From Candidatus Aenigmatarchaeota archaeon (GTDB lineage Archaea; Aenigmatarchaeota; Aenigmatarchaeia; QMZP01), in contig JACQII010000011.1 in the NCBI GenBank assembly GCA_016198585.1, forward strand, positions 31,407 to 95,406: a DNA stretch of 64,000 nt, read 5' to 3'. How positions within the stretch are numbered: the first letter of the stretch is position 1; each line of letters starts with the position of its first letter. Under the pieces are notes generated by a model. The model ran no database searches. It was given only the letters and a program-made list of their open reading frames with translations, and was not told the origin of the DNA. A program made the translations under genes and the position numbers. This document shows positions 17,345 through 25,683 of the stretch, in pieces.

Positions 17345-18592
17345 TCAGTAGGCAGGAGCGAAGATGGCCGACTGGTCCGTGGGAGCGCGGCAACGGATGC
17401 ACTGCCCGGTCCCGGGAGAGGTGACCCGGAGCGAGCTCCCGGTATCTTGCTTGATCGCCGAGGCGCAGTTCACGGCGCCGCACCAACCGGCGCGCTGGTA
17501 GGCATGATGCGCCTGGGCAGTCCGGATGAACTCACCGTACTCGGCGGGCGCATGCATCGGCACGCGGGCTTGGGCGCGCTCCCAGAGGGCCTGCTGGATC
17601 TCTTCCAACAGGCGGGCGGCAGTCGCGGGCAGCGTCGCCTCGGTCACGGGGACCGCCTCGCCCGTATCGCGGCGCGTGAGTGTCAGGCCGCGCCCACGGG
17701 AGAGCACCAAGGGAACGCCCTTGAGGACCGGATCGTCAACCACGCCGGTCCGCAGCGGGCCAAGGGTTTCCCGGTAGTCTTCGGTTCCGTCGAGGGCGAC
17801 CTGAACCGGCGCGATACGCGGCGGCAAGATCAGTCCTCGCGCGTCACTGTGCATCATGACCATCGCGCCGATCAGCCGCGTGGTGACCCCGTGACAGGAC
17901 TGCCAGACCGGCTCTCCGTGGTAGGTGAGGTCAAGTGGCCGGCTGAACCGCTGACCGAGGAAGTGTGACGTGGCCATCTGCACCGACTTCACCGACGGCA
18001 TGATGGCCTCGAGGGCAAGCGTGTATTCAGCTCCAGGGAAGAGGCGGTGGGGCGGCTTCGCGCCTGCCACGGTAGGGATGGCGAGCAGGCCTTCGATCAG
18101 CTCCTTGTAGACGGCAAGCATCTCCCGCGCCATCACCTCGGCCTCCTCGCGCGTGGCATGGACGGTGTGACTCTCCTGCCAGAGGAATTCGTTGTCGCGG
18201 ATCAGGGGCAAGTTCGGCTTCAGGCGCTCCCACCGGACAACGGAGCAGAACTGGTTCACCTTGATCGGCACCCCCCGGGAAATCCAGCGCTTCAGCGTCG
18301 GGTAGATCACCATTTCCGAGGTGGGCCGGACCACGAGGCCGTCGGCGACCATGAGCTCTTTCCGGAAGCCCTCATAGTGGTCGGCCTGCTTCTTCATCTC
18401 CGCTTCAGGGATGAAGAGCGGGAAGTATGCGGTAGTGAATCCCTTTTCCTTCAGCCGCCGGTCCAAGAAGCCTGTGATCTGCGCCCAGATGGCCAGGCAG
18501 TCTTCCTTGAAGACCGAGCAGCCGGGAACAACCGAAGCTTCAACCAGCCCGGCGCGCTCGACCAGCTCGCGGTAGCGAGCGTCATGGTCCAT
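17345..18592 (-). CDS. proS: Prolyl-tRNA synthetase, archaeal/eukaryotic type, shortened
   Basis: 415 aa class II synthetase that charges tRNA-Pro. The catalytic core is well preserved: YFPLFIPEAEM, VVRPTSEMVIYP, RWERLKPNLP..FLWQESHTVHAT (motif 2 region), GAEYTLALEA and CHGVTTRLIGAMVMMH (motif 3 region). The C-terminal zinc domain has four Cys (WCGAVNC and QCIRC) and ends in the family-typical Tyr. The family is usually about 470-500 aa; the missing residues map to the anticodon-binding domain. Between APVQVALDG and LKGVPLVL only about 20 residues remain where roughly 60 are normal. Its start overlaps the upstream nucleotidyltransferase gene by 11 bp. Confidence 0.88.
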   Translation of the reverse strand: MDHDARYRELVERAGLVEASVVPGCSVFKEDCLAIWAQITGFLDRRLKEKGFTTAYFPLFIPEAEMKKQADHYEGFRKELMVADGLVVRPTSEMVIYPTLKRWISRGVPIKVNQFCSVVRWERLKPNLPLIRDNEFLWQESHTVHATREEAEVMAREMLAVYKELIEGLLAIPTVAGAKPPHRLFPGAEYTLALEAIMPSVKSVQMATSHFLGQRFSRPLDLTYHGEPVWQSCHGVTTRLIGAMVMMHSDARGLILPPRIAPVQVALDGTEDYRETLGPLRTGVVDDPVLKGVPLVLSRGRGLTLTRRDTGEAVPVTEATLPATAARLLEEIQQALWERAQARVPMHAPAEYGEFIRTAQAHHAYQRAGWCGAVNCASAIKQDTGSSLRVTSPGTGQCIRCRAPTDQSAIFAPAY

Positions 18593-19658
18593 CCCGCTTC
18601 ACCTTGATGAATTCAGTCCCGCGGTTCGTGAAATAGCTATCGAAATAGCCGACCACGACGCGATAGTATTCCTCCCCGCTGACGGGCGTGACCTTCTCCA
18701 GGACGCCATGGGCGAGGAGCGTCTCGCCGTGGAAGGCCTGGGCCATGAAGTCCCGCGCGAAGGTGACCACCTGCCGCACCGGCACGTCCAGCCCCTGCAC
18801 CACGGTGGAGTTGTCGAGCCCATAGAAGCCGGGCCGCACGATCGAGTGGAAGTGATCGCCAACGACGCCCTTGACCGTGGCAGTCCCAACCGGCGTGTAC
18901 CGTTCCGTGCCCCACGGCACGGCAGTCTCGCCTGGCTCTTCCACGCAGAACACGGAAAACACGTTGTTGTCGAAGAGGCCGTCCCCGCGCTTCCTTTGGG
19001 CGTGCCAGATGAATTCCTGCTCCGAGAAGTTGAGGCCGGCGTTATAGGAGGCGAAGTACTTCTGCCATTCCTCGACCGTGCGCCAGCGGAGGAGAGGGTG
19101 GCGGACGTCGCGGATGAAATCGAAGAACGTCCAGTAATTCTCCTTCCCGAAGACCATGATGTCGATGTCAGACCGCCCGTGCGTGTAGTTCCCGAGGAGG
19201 GTGGAGTTCGTGATTCCCATCGCCGAGTAGGGGAGGCCGTGATCGTGCAGGATGTTCAGGAAGTCCTGGGTGCGGAGCGAATAGGTGTCCAGATCCTCTG
19301 ACGGGAGTCGCACCAGGTCTTGGACCCCCTTCTTCGGATCCTGGTAGCTCGCGATGCGGGTCTTCGGGACCCCGAAGAACCAGCGCTGGTGCAGGGGAGA
19401 ATCATGGAAGTAGTACGGATAGAGCTTCCTAAAGTGCTCGATATACTGCCTGAGCTCCTGCTCCGAAGCTGCCCAATAGTCGAAGCGGTTCACGGGCACG
19501 CCGTCCAGGTCCCGCTTCTGGAACGAGTCGGAGCTGATGCCCGCCCGGGGGATGTACTTGGGCTTGGCGATGACGAACCCTTCCGGATGCTCGTTCGCAT
19601 AGGTCTTGAACTGCATGCCGTCTTTCGTGGTCACGGCCATCGACTCATAGAAGTGCAT
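18582..19658 (-). CDS. Predicted nucleotidyltransferase (COG2413-like)
   Basis: 358 aa. Residues 152-170 contain the polymerase-beta-type nucleotidyltransferase signature GNYTHGRSDIDIMVFG, with the two metal-binding Asp D164 and D166. The N-terminal TTKDGMQFKTY..AKPKYIPRAG region matches the archaeal COG2413 family as I recall it. The function of that family is unknown; transfer of a nucleotide to protein, RNA or a small molecule is possible. It overlaps AP-superfamily and proS genes on either side, so it is firmly part of their operon. A start at 19640 is an alternative. Confidence 0.7.
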   Translation of the reverse strand: MHFYESMAVTTKDGMQFKTYANEHPEGFVIAKPKYIPRAGISSDSFQKRDLDGVPVNRFDYWAASEQELRQYIEHFRKLYPYYFHDSPLHQRWFFGVPKTRIASYQDPKKGVQDLVRLPSEDLDTYSLRTQDFLNILHDHGLPYSAMGITNSTLLGNYTHGRSDIDIMVFGKENYWTFFDFIRDVRHPLLRWRTVEEWQKYFASYNAGLNFSEQEFIWHAQRKRGDGLFDNNVFSVFCVEEPGETAVPWGTERYTPVGTATVKGVVGDHFHSIVRPGFYGLDNSTVVQGLDVPVRQVVTFARDFMAQAFHGETLLAHGVLEKVTPVSGEEYYRVVVGYFDSYFTNRGTEFIKVKRDGP

Positions 19659-21033
19659 GCCACACCCCCAACCGGTCTATCTCCCGCGGGACCGGGACCC
19701 CCATGCGGTCCAGGATGAAGCAGGCGACGTCCGTGATCTTCATCCTCCCCAGGTCCTTCTTCGGGATGCCGGGACCGGAAACGATGATCAGACCGTCGGG
19801 GGAATGCCCGCCGTCTGTCGCGCCGACGGTGTCTTCCTGGGAATGCAAGCCCTCGTTTCCGAAGTCGTTGTTGACCCCCCAGACCAGGTTGTCGAAGTAG
19901 ACGAACAGGTCCGGGGCCTTGTCTTTGTGGGGACCGGAGTAGATGTCCTGGGGCCTGAACACCTTCGTCTCCAGGGTCTTCCCCTTGTCGTCGGGGATGA
20001 GCGTGAGCTTTTCGGTCAATTCCTTCTGGAGGGACTCGTACTCTTTCCTCTTCACCACCCCGTGCTCGTCCCGGCCTTCGAGATTGAAATAGATCCGGCC
20101 TTGGTAGGAACCGATCGCATAGGCTTTTGTCTTTGACCAATCCACCAGGGAGAAATCAAACTTCACCGGCGACCGGAGAGGGGCCTTGAGGAACAAATAG
20201 CCCTCCCGCATCAGCCAGTCGTTCAGGTTGATCTTACCGAGGACTTTCCGAATCCCGTGGTCGGAGCAGACGACCACCAGGGTGTCTTTCGGGAGCAGGG
20301 AGAGAATCTCGCCAATCTCACGATCAAGGTAGGTGAAGAATTCCGGGAGCGCGGACCCGAATGCGGAGGGAGTGTATTTTGGATGTGATTTGTCGTAGTA
20401 GGAGAGGAAGGTGTGGAGCATCCGGTCCGAACCCAGGATGTCGCAGATGAGGAAGTCCCAGTCCTTCTTCAGCATGTGCTTGAGCGTCTTCAGGTGGATG
20501 TCGGTCATCTCGTAAATCCTTTTCAAGAGCTGGGTTTTCTCTACCGACTTGTAGCCTCCGAGACCTTCGTCGGTCGCGTCGAACTGGTAGTCCTTCCCGA
20601 GGAACGCGTGCAGCTCCTGCTTCAAGGACGGAGGGTAGGTGAACTCGCAGGAGGCGTCAGGCGTGAGGAAGTCCGTGACCATGTGCCCGTTCACTTTTTT
20701 CGGGGGGTAGGTCAGGGGGACGTTGAGGACGGTGACTTTCTTTCCCGCATCTGACAGGATGTCCCACAGGAGCCTTGCTTTTATGTGCAAGGAGTTGTAG
20801 AGGCGGGTCTTGTTCCCCTCCCGGTAGGTGTAGGAGTAAATGCCCAGGCCGGACGCGTCCTGGCCTGAGGCGAGGGCGTTCCAGGCAATCGTGGTGGACG
20901 GGGGGATGGTTGATTCGAGCGTCCCATGGAGGCCAGACCCGACGAGCTTCTTCAGGTTGGGAAGGGAATCCAGCCACTCACCAAACACCAGTTCAGGCGG
21001 GGCGCCATCCAACCCCAGGACGAACACTTTCAT
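19645..21033 (-). CDS. Alkaline-phosphatase-superfamily phosphodiesterase/nucleotide pyrophosphatase
   Basis: 462 aa. Metal-binding D9 lies in VLGLDGAPPE, the likely nucleophile is T47 in STIPPSTTIAW, and CDILGSDRMLH and VVCSDHGIRK provide the remaining Asp/His ligands. This is the type I phosphodiesterase/nucleotide pyrophosphatase fold, common in archaeal glycan loci where the substrates are unknown. No signal peptide is seen, so a cytoplasmic role is likely. The start overlaps the stop of the upstream ribbon-helix-helix gene by 4 bp. It lacks the C-terminal LGY tail found in the paralogue at 22057; that tail is instead at the end of the upstream small protein. Confidence 0.82.
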   Translation of the reverse strand: MKVFVLGLDGAPPELVFGEWLDSLPNLKKLVGSGLHGTLESTIPPSTTIAWNALASGQDASGLGIYSYTYREGNKTRLYNSLHIKARLLWDILSDAGKKVTVLNVPLTYPPKKVNGHMVTDFLTPDASCEFTYPPSLKQELHAFLGKDYQFDATDEGLGGYKSVEKTQLLKRIYEMTDIHLKTLKHMLKKDWDFLICDILGSDRMLHTFLSYYDKSHPKYTPSAFGSALPEFFTYLDREIGEILSLLPKDTLVVVCSDHGIRKVLGKINLNDWLMREGYLFLKAPLRSPVKFDFSLVDWSKTKAYAIGSYQGRIYFNLEGRDEHGVVKRKEYESLQKELTEKLTLIPDDKGKTLETKVFRPQDIYSGPHKDKAPDLFVYFDNLVWGVNNDFGNEGLHSQEDTVGATDGGHSPDGLIIVSGPGIPKKDLGRMKITDVACFILDRMGVPVPREIDRLGVWHALL

Positions 21034-21242
21034 GTGTATCCCAGGCTCCTCAGGCGGCGCTTCAGAATCTCCACCTCGCGCGGTGTCAGTCTGGACTCCT
21101 GGCTGAGGTCCCCGGCTGCGATGATGTCGCGCAGCAGGTGCTTGACGAACTCCGAGACTGAGACGAAACTGGTCTTCTTGATCAGCTTCTCCAGGTCCTT
21201 GTACATCTCCACGGGGATGGACACTGAGGTGTACTTTTTCAT
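21030..21242 (-). CDS. Small ribbon-helix-helix protein with sulfatase-like C-terminal tail
   Basis: 70 aa from the ATG at 21242 (75 aa from 21257). Residues 1-45 (KKYTSVSIPVEMYKDLEKLI.. VSVSEFVKHLLRDII) form an RHH/CopG-type DNA-binding strand and two helices. The last 19 residues, LTPREVEILKRRLRSLGYT, match the C-terminal tail of the phosphodiesterase at 22057 in about 9 of 19 positions. The TATA box at 21266-21271 sits 26 bp from the ATG at 21242. It is the first gene of the operon ending in proS and could autoregulate it; alternatively it may be an antitoxin-like partner of the phosphodiesterase. Confidence 0.75.
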   Translation of the reverse strand: MKKYTSVSIPVEMYKDLEKLIKKTSFVSVSEFVKHLLRDIIAAGDLSQESRLTPREVEILKRRLRSLGYT

Positions 21243-21265
21243 GGTGTCATTATCCATAATTACGC

Positions 21266-21271
21266 TTAAAT
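21266..21271 (-). promoter_or_regulatory. TATA box of the RHH-AP-nucleotidyltransferase-proS operon
   Basis: GTATTTAAGC on the minus strand is centred 26 bp upstream of the ATG at 21242, supporting that start. Confidence 0.6.
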
Positions 21272-21298
21272 ACCTTTGCCGACCTGACTCCCCAATCG

Positions 21299-22060
21299 TC
21301 AGCGCGTGCCCCGCTGATGGATCGCAGAAAGGGGCTGGATCTTCCGCAGCAGCTGCTTGTGGATGTGGCCGTTGCTGGCGAGGAGGCCTGAAGCTTTCTG
21401 CCTGTCGGCAGTCACCGGACGGCCGAAGAGGTCGGTCACCTGGCCACCCGCTTCTTCAAGGATGAGGATCCCAGGGAGGGTGTCCCAGAGGTTGGGTTCG
21501 CTGTCGTAGACGGTCAGGTCGAAGCGGCCGCTCGCGATCAGCGAAAGCTTGAGGCCCAGGCTGCCACAGACTGCTTTCTCCGCGCAGGGCAGGGCCGCGA
21601 TGATGGCAGGCAGGTTGTTGGACATGGTGTGGCGGTGGACAAGGCGCATCTCCGCGAGCGTCGCCCGGGACGAGACTCGGATGCGCCTACCGTTGCGGAA
21701 CGCTCCCTCTCCTCGAGCGGCGGCGTACGTGCTACCCGTGGCCGGCTGATGGACGACAGCCAGGATCGGCCGGCCCCGCTCCACGAGGGTGGCCATGGTC
21801 GTGTAGCTCTCTTCGCCGCGGGTGTAGCTTGCCGTGCCGTCGAGCGGGTCGATGAGCCAGACGCGGCCGGCGAACTGGGCGAGTTGGCTGACTGCGAAGG
21901 TTTCCTCGCTCACCACGGGCTGCCCGGGGAACGCCACGGCCAAGGCAGCCTTCCAGAAGAGGTCAGCCTCACGATCGGCTCGCTTCCCATTGGAGGCGAG
22001 GGACAGCAGGAGCGCGCCGGCCTCCTTCGCGATGCGCGTGAGCGTGCTGAGATCGTTCAT
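21299..22060 (-). CDS. Inositol monophosphatase-family phosphatase
   Basis: 253 aa. The metal-binding VSEE (50-53) and DPLDGT (71-76) motifs, and the C-terminal NLWDTLPGILILEEAGGQVTD, are the signature of the IMPase/FBPase/3'-phosphoadenosine phosphatase superfamily. Archaeal members act on inositol-1-phosphate, fructose-1,6-bisphosphate or PAP. In this operon, between a phosphodiesterase and glycosyltransferases, a sugar phosphate is plausible. Start at 22060 overlaps the phosphodiesterase stop (ATGA); a longer in-frame start would lie inside that gene. Confidence 0.85.
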   Translation of the reverse strand: MNDLSTLTRIAKEAGALLLSLASNGKRADREADLFWKAALAVAFPGQPVVSEETFAVSQLAQFAGRVWLIDPLDGTASYTRGEESYTTMATLVERGRPILAVVHQPATGSTYAAARGEGAFRNGRRIRVSSRATLAEMRLVHRHTMSNNLPAIIAALPCAEKAVCGSLGLKLSLIASGRFDLTVYDSEPNLWDTLPGILILEEAGGQVTDLFGRPVTADRQKASGLLASNGHIHKQLLRKIQPLSAIHQRGTR

Positions 22061-23574
22061 GAGTACCCCATCGACTTGAGCTGCCGAAGGAGTTTTTCCT
22101 CCTGCTCGGCGGTCAGGGCTTGCCGTTCCTGCTGCTTTTCCACAGGATCCCGGAGGATGATCGGCCGGCGGGCCTGCGGGCTGCGGGGTTCGAACAGGTC
22201 CTTGCGGACCTTCCCGTCCAGGTCCCGGGGAATGGCTGCGGAAAACAGGTAGAGCGCAAGCGGCGCGATATCGACGATCGAGAGCTCCGGGACCGTGCCC
22301 GTGCGCACGCCAGGACCGGCCAGGAGGAAGATTCCTTCGGGTCGGTGCCATCCGAAGTTGGCCTTCATGGGTGAGGCCGGCGCGTGATCGAGGCCGGGCT
22401 GCATGTAGGCCGAAGCGAAGCCATCAAACTGGACCAGGAGATCGGGGGCATGTTCGAGGTGCGGGCCTTGGTAAATCTCCTCCCTCTTGTACACGGTGAC
22501 ATCCTTGAGGTCCGGATGCTGCAGCCCCCGTAGGCGGGCGGCGATCTTCTCACGGACGGCTTCGTAGTCCGCGGGTGCCACGGTCCCCTGGGGTTCTCGC
22601 CCCTGCAGGTTCAGGAAGATGCGGGGCATGTTGCCGTAGATGCTGTAGGCGACGGTCTTCTCCCAATCGATGGCCTCCAAGGCAGGCGGCTCGACGAACC
22701 GGCGGCGGACCCGGCCGGGGGTGAGGCGGTGTGCCAACGGTCCGAGACCGACGTTCTCCACCGCAGCCTTGATCCGGGAGCCGGCTCCCGGGACTTTCCG
22801 ATCGGCTCGCGGCGTGAGGAATCCTTCCTGCTGGAGCCAGGCGTTCGGCCAGAAGACCGACGTTGGTGGACCGATGCCATGGTCGGACATCACGATCACC
22901 GTGCAGTCGCTGCCGGCTTTCGCAACCATCTCACCGACGAGCCGGTCCACGGCCTCGTACGCCTTCTCGACTTCCCCGGATCCCCAGTAGCCGTGGCAGA
23001 CCACGTCGGTCGCGAGGAAGTTCACCACGAACAGGTCCCACGGCTTCTCCATCAGGTGCCGGACCACGGCGGCCTGTTTATCCAGGGTCTCGTAGAGGTT
23101 CCGGATCGTGAGGTGGTGCTCGGGCGTGATGATGTAGCCGCCGGCAACGGTGTTGATCTCGTCCTTGATATCGGGCGGGAAGGTGAACGCGGCGTCCTCG
23201 GTCGCGCCGCGGCCAGCGATGAGGATGCCGTTCACGGGCTCGGGCGGGAAGGTCATCGGCAGGTTCATGATGACGGACTTCCCGGGAAGCAGGTTCCAGA
23301 ACGAGGTCCCCCGGCGGTCGCTTGCGTCAGGCCGCATGGTCTCATACGTCCCTGGACGGCGCATGAACACGTCGTAGACGCCCAACTTTCCCGGGTTCTT
23401 ACCGGTGATGAAGCTGTCCCAAGCCGGACAAGAGGCCGGCGGAATCGTCGACCGGAGAACGGCCCGGACGCCGCGGTCCCTCAGCGCCTTGAGGGCCGGC
23501 AGCTTGCCTGCCGCGATCAGGGGATCGATGAACGACCAACTCGCGCCGTCGAGGCCGATAATGAGCAATTTCAT
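22057..23574 (-). CDS. Alkaline-phosphatase-superfamily phosphodiesterase/nucleotide pyrophosphatase
   Basis: 505 aa paralogue of the protein at 19645. LLIIGLDGASWSF supplies the first metal Asp, STIPPASCPAW the likely Ser nucleophile (Thr in the paralogue), and ATDVVCHGYWG and VIVMSDHGIG further ligands. It ends in LTAEQEEKLLRQLKSMGYS, a tail of the type seen on many sulfatase/phosphodiesterase relatives. No signal peptide is visible. It is coupled to the IMPase gene downstream and follows a glycosyltransferase by 4 bp. Substrate unknown; processing of a sugar-nucleotide or lipid-linked phosphodiester is possible. Confidence 0.83.
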   Translation of the reverse strand: MKLLIIGLDGASWSFIDPLIAAGKLPALKALRDRGVRAVLRSTIPPASCPAWDSFITGKNPGKLGVYDVFMRRPGTYETMRPDASDRRGTSFWNLLPGKSVIMNLPMTFPPEPVNGILIAGRGATEDAAFTFPPDIKDEINTVAGGYIITPEHHLTIRNLYETLDKQAAVVRHLMEKPWDLFVVNFLATDVVCHGYWGSGEVEKAYEAVDRLVGEMVAKAGSDCTVIVMSDHGIGPPTSVFWPNAWLQQEGFLTPRADRKVPGAGSRIKAAVENVGLGPLAHRLTPGRVRRRFVEPPALEAIDWEKTVAYSIYGNMPRIFLNLQGREPQGTVAPADYEAVREKIAARLRGLQHPDLKDVTVYKREEIYQGPHLEHAPDLLVQFDGFASAYMQPGLDHAPASPMKANFGWHRPEGIFLLAGPGVRTGTVPELSIVDIAPLALYLFSAAIPRDLDGKVRKDLFEPRSPQARRPIILRDPVEKQQERQALTAEQEEKLLRQLKSMGYS

Positions 23575-23578
23575 GGGA

Positions 23579-24574
23579 TCACCGTATAGAATTGACCAGC
23601 TGCTTATATCTTTGGCGGAAGCGGGAAAACGAGAAGGGCCGCAGGCCCGGTCGCGACCGGGCACGGTCGAGCGGGAGGGCGGCTGCGTAGGTCGCCGCGT
23701 CAGTCGCTGGTGTGAATCCCGGGAGGTCGTGATCGAGGAATATGCCTGTCCGGTTGCCGATGACCGGGGTGTTGCACGCCAACGCCTCGAGCGGGGCATA
23801 GCCGAAACCTTCAAAACGGGTGGGAGCGATGCAGAAGTCGGCTGCCGAGTACATGTCTTTCATGCGGCGCGACGGGATGTTGGCCCGGACTTGGAAGTTG
23901 CCTTCCAGGTGATAGGGGAAAGGGAAGACGCAGAGGAAGAGGATGTCGGGCCGCAGGGCAGCGACCTGCCGGACCACATCAAAACCCTTGCTGTAGTCGG
24001 GCCGACCAACGAACACGCCGATGGTGGCGCCAGCCGGGAGGCCCAGCCTCTTGCGCGCAGCGGCCTGCGGCACCGGCCGCATCATCTCGGTGTCGACGGC
24101 GTTCGGGATGACCGCGGAATCGAGGCGATAGAAGCGGCGGACATTCCGCTGCGTGAACGGCGAGTTAGCGACGACCTGCCTGGCTCGCTGCGCGCTCCGT
24201 CTTTCATAACGGGCATACAGGATCCGCGTTCGCCAGTAGTTCAGGTCGGTCTGGCGCATGGCTGCCCGCGCGAAGCCGGCGAAGGTTCCATGTTGGATAT
24301 TGACGACCGGCCGATCGGTCTGAAGCGCCCAACCGTCCATCCCGTTGGTGAAGATCACGTCCGGATCGTACTCAGCCAGGTGATCGGCGAACCAGTGATC
24401 GAGACGCTTCGCCTCCGTCGGCTGCCGGATGACTGAAAACGGTTCGGGGAATTGCGCCCGCAGACGGTCGTAGTCCACGATGTGGAGGCCGAGCGCGCGG
24501 CAGAGATGGTCGCTGAAGGTTTCGACACCGGCTTTCACCGACGCGCTCGTCGAGAGGGATAGCAGGACGTTCAT
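23579..24574 (-). CDS. GT4-like glycosyltransferase
   Basis: 331 aa GT-B enzyme. NVLLSLSTSASVKAGVETFS is the N-terminal glycine-bearing domain. The second domain has GVFVGRPDYSKGFDVVRQVA and the donor-binding TRFEGFGYAPLEALACNTPVIG. The E..G..E pattern is conserved. The start overlaps the upstream GT4 gene by 4 bp and the stop lies 4 bp before the phosphodiesterase gene. Confidence 0.8.
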   Translation of the reverse strand: MNVLLSLSTSASVKAGVETFSDHLCRALGLHIVDYDRLRAQFPEPFSVIRQPTEAKRLDHWFADHLAEYDPDVIFTNGMDGWALQTDRPVVNIQHGTFAGFARAAMRQTDLNYWRTRILYARYERRSAQRARQVVANSPFTQRNVRRFYRLDSAVIPNAVDTEMMRPVPQAAARKRLGLPAGATIGVFVGRPDYSKGFDVVRQVAALRPDILFLCVFPFPYHLEGNFQVRANIPSRRMKDMYSAADFCIAPTRFEGFGYAPLEALACNTPVIGNRTGIFLDHDLPGFTPATDAATYAAALPLDRARSRPGLRPFSFSRFRQRYKQLVNSIR

Positions 24575-25683
24575 GCCAGTCCCTCCAGAACTTTCAGGGC
24601 GCGGCGGTTCAGGATTGGGCGTGAGAAGTGGCGCTCGATCACCCGCCGCACGCGCCGATGCGGGTGAGCCAGCTCCCGCTCGACACCGGCAGCGAAACCT
24701 TCCCACGTGGTGGAGAACGTCCCCACGTCGTACGTCCGGAAGAACTCGTCCATGGACCCGCCCCGCGGGCCCTTCGCCACGACCGGCAGGTCCGCCGCCA
24801 AGTAGTCGAAAACCTTGGTGGGGAGGTTGCTCAGCCAGAAGTCGGGGACCGGACTCAGCGCCAGGTCGGCGGCGGACAGCGAGGCGGCAAGCTTCTCGTA
24901 AGGTGTGTTCACCACCACCCGGACCCGCTTCTCGAGCGACAGCCGTGCGACCGCCTCGCGCACGTGGGCATGCATGCGGTCAGCGTGGGCGGACCCGTCG
25001 TGGGTGAAGAGGAAGAGCAGGTAAGCCTTCTTCGCGAGCAACGACGCGAGCGCGTCCAGCATCACGTCGAGGTCCTTGCCGCCGATGACGCCTGCATAGA
25101 CCAGGATCTTTGCACTGGGGGGAACCTTGAGCGCCGCCCGCACTGTCCGGCCGGCAGCAGGGAGGGGGCGGATCACGCGCGGATCAGAGCCGTTGCGGAT
25201 GACCGTCACCTTCTCTGCGGGCAGACCGTAGCAGGCGAGCAGGTTCTTCTTGTCCAAGGGGGTCAGCACAAAAATGTGCGCAGCGAGCCGGTGGGCTATC
25301 CACTCGCAGGCCTTGTAGCCGGCGGTCTTGAACCGGCCCTTGCGGAGGTGGGCGAAGCGGGCTACCAGGTAGGAGAACGGGTCTTTTGCATCGAGGACGA
25401 ACGGCGTCCTCGTCATGGCGCACTGGACAGCAACAAAGGCGTTGTGGGTGATTGGCGGCGAAGTTCCTAAGATGACGTCGGGCCGGGCCCGACGGAGCAG
25501 CGAGAGCAGGTGCAAGATGCCTCGGTAGCGGGTGACGCCTGCGGCAGCTGCCACTCCCCGCGCGGGGGCAAGGATGAGGACTTCATGACCGGCCGCGCTG
25601 AAGGACTCGCGGAAACTGTTGATGCGAACGACAGCAGCCCCCTTCTCCGGGTCGGCATACGGACCGATCAGGGCGATCCTCAT
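24571..25683 (-). CDS. GT4 family glycosyltransferase
   Basis: 370 aa. MRIALIGPYADPEKGAAVVR, the PPITHNAFVA and KDPFSYLVARF acceptor-side regions, and LVYAGVIGGKDLDVMLDAL in the donor domain identify a GT-B glycosyltransferase. The usual EGF motif near the end is replaced by SNLPTKVFDYLAADLPVVAKG, as in WbuB-like members. ATGA overlap with the GT-C-like gene upstream places it in the same operon. Confidence 0.8.
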   Translation of the reverse strand: MRIALIGPYADPEKGAAVVRINSFRESFSAAGHEVLILAPARGVAAAAGVTRYRGILHLLSLLRRARPDVILGTSPPITHNAFVAVQCAMTRTPFVLDAKDPFSYLVARFAHLRKGRFKTAGYKACEWIAHRLAAHIFVLTPLDKKNLLACYGLPAEKVTVIRNGSDPRVIRPLPAAGRTVRAALKVPPSAKILVYAGVIGGKDLDVMLDALASLLAKKAYLLFLFTHDGSAHADRMHAHVREAVARLSLEKRVRVVVNTPYEKLAASLSAADLALSPVPDFWLSNLPTKVFDYLAADLPVVAKGPRGGSMDEFFRTYDVGTFSTTWEGFAAGVERELAHPHRRVRRVIERHFSRPILNRRALKVLEGLA

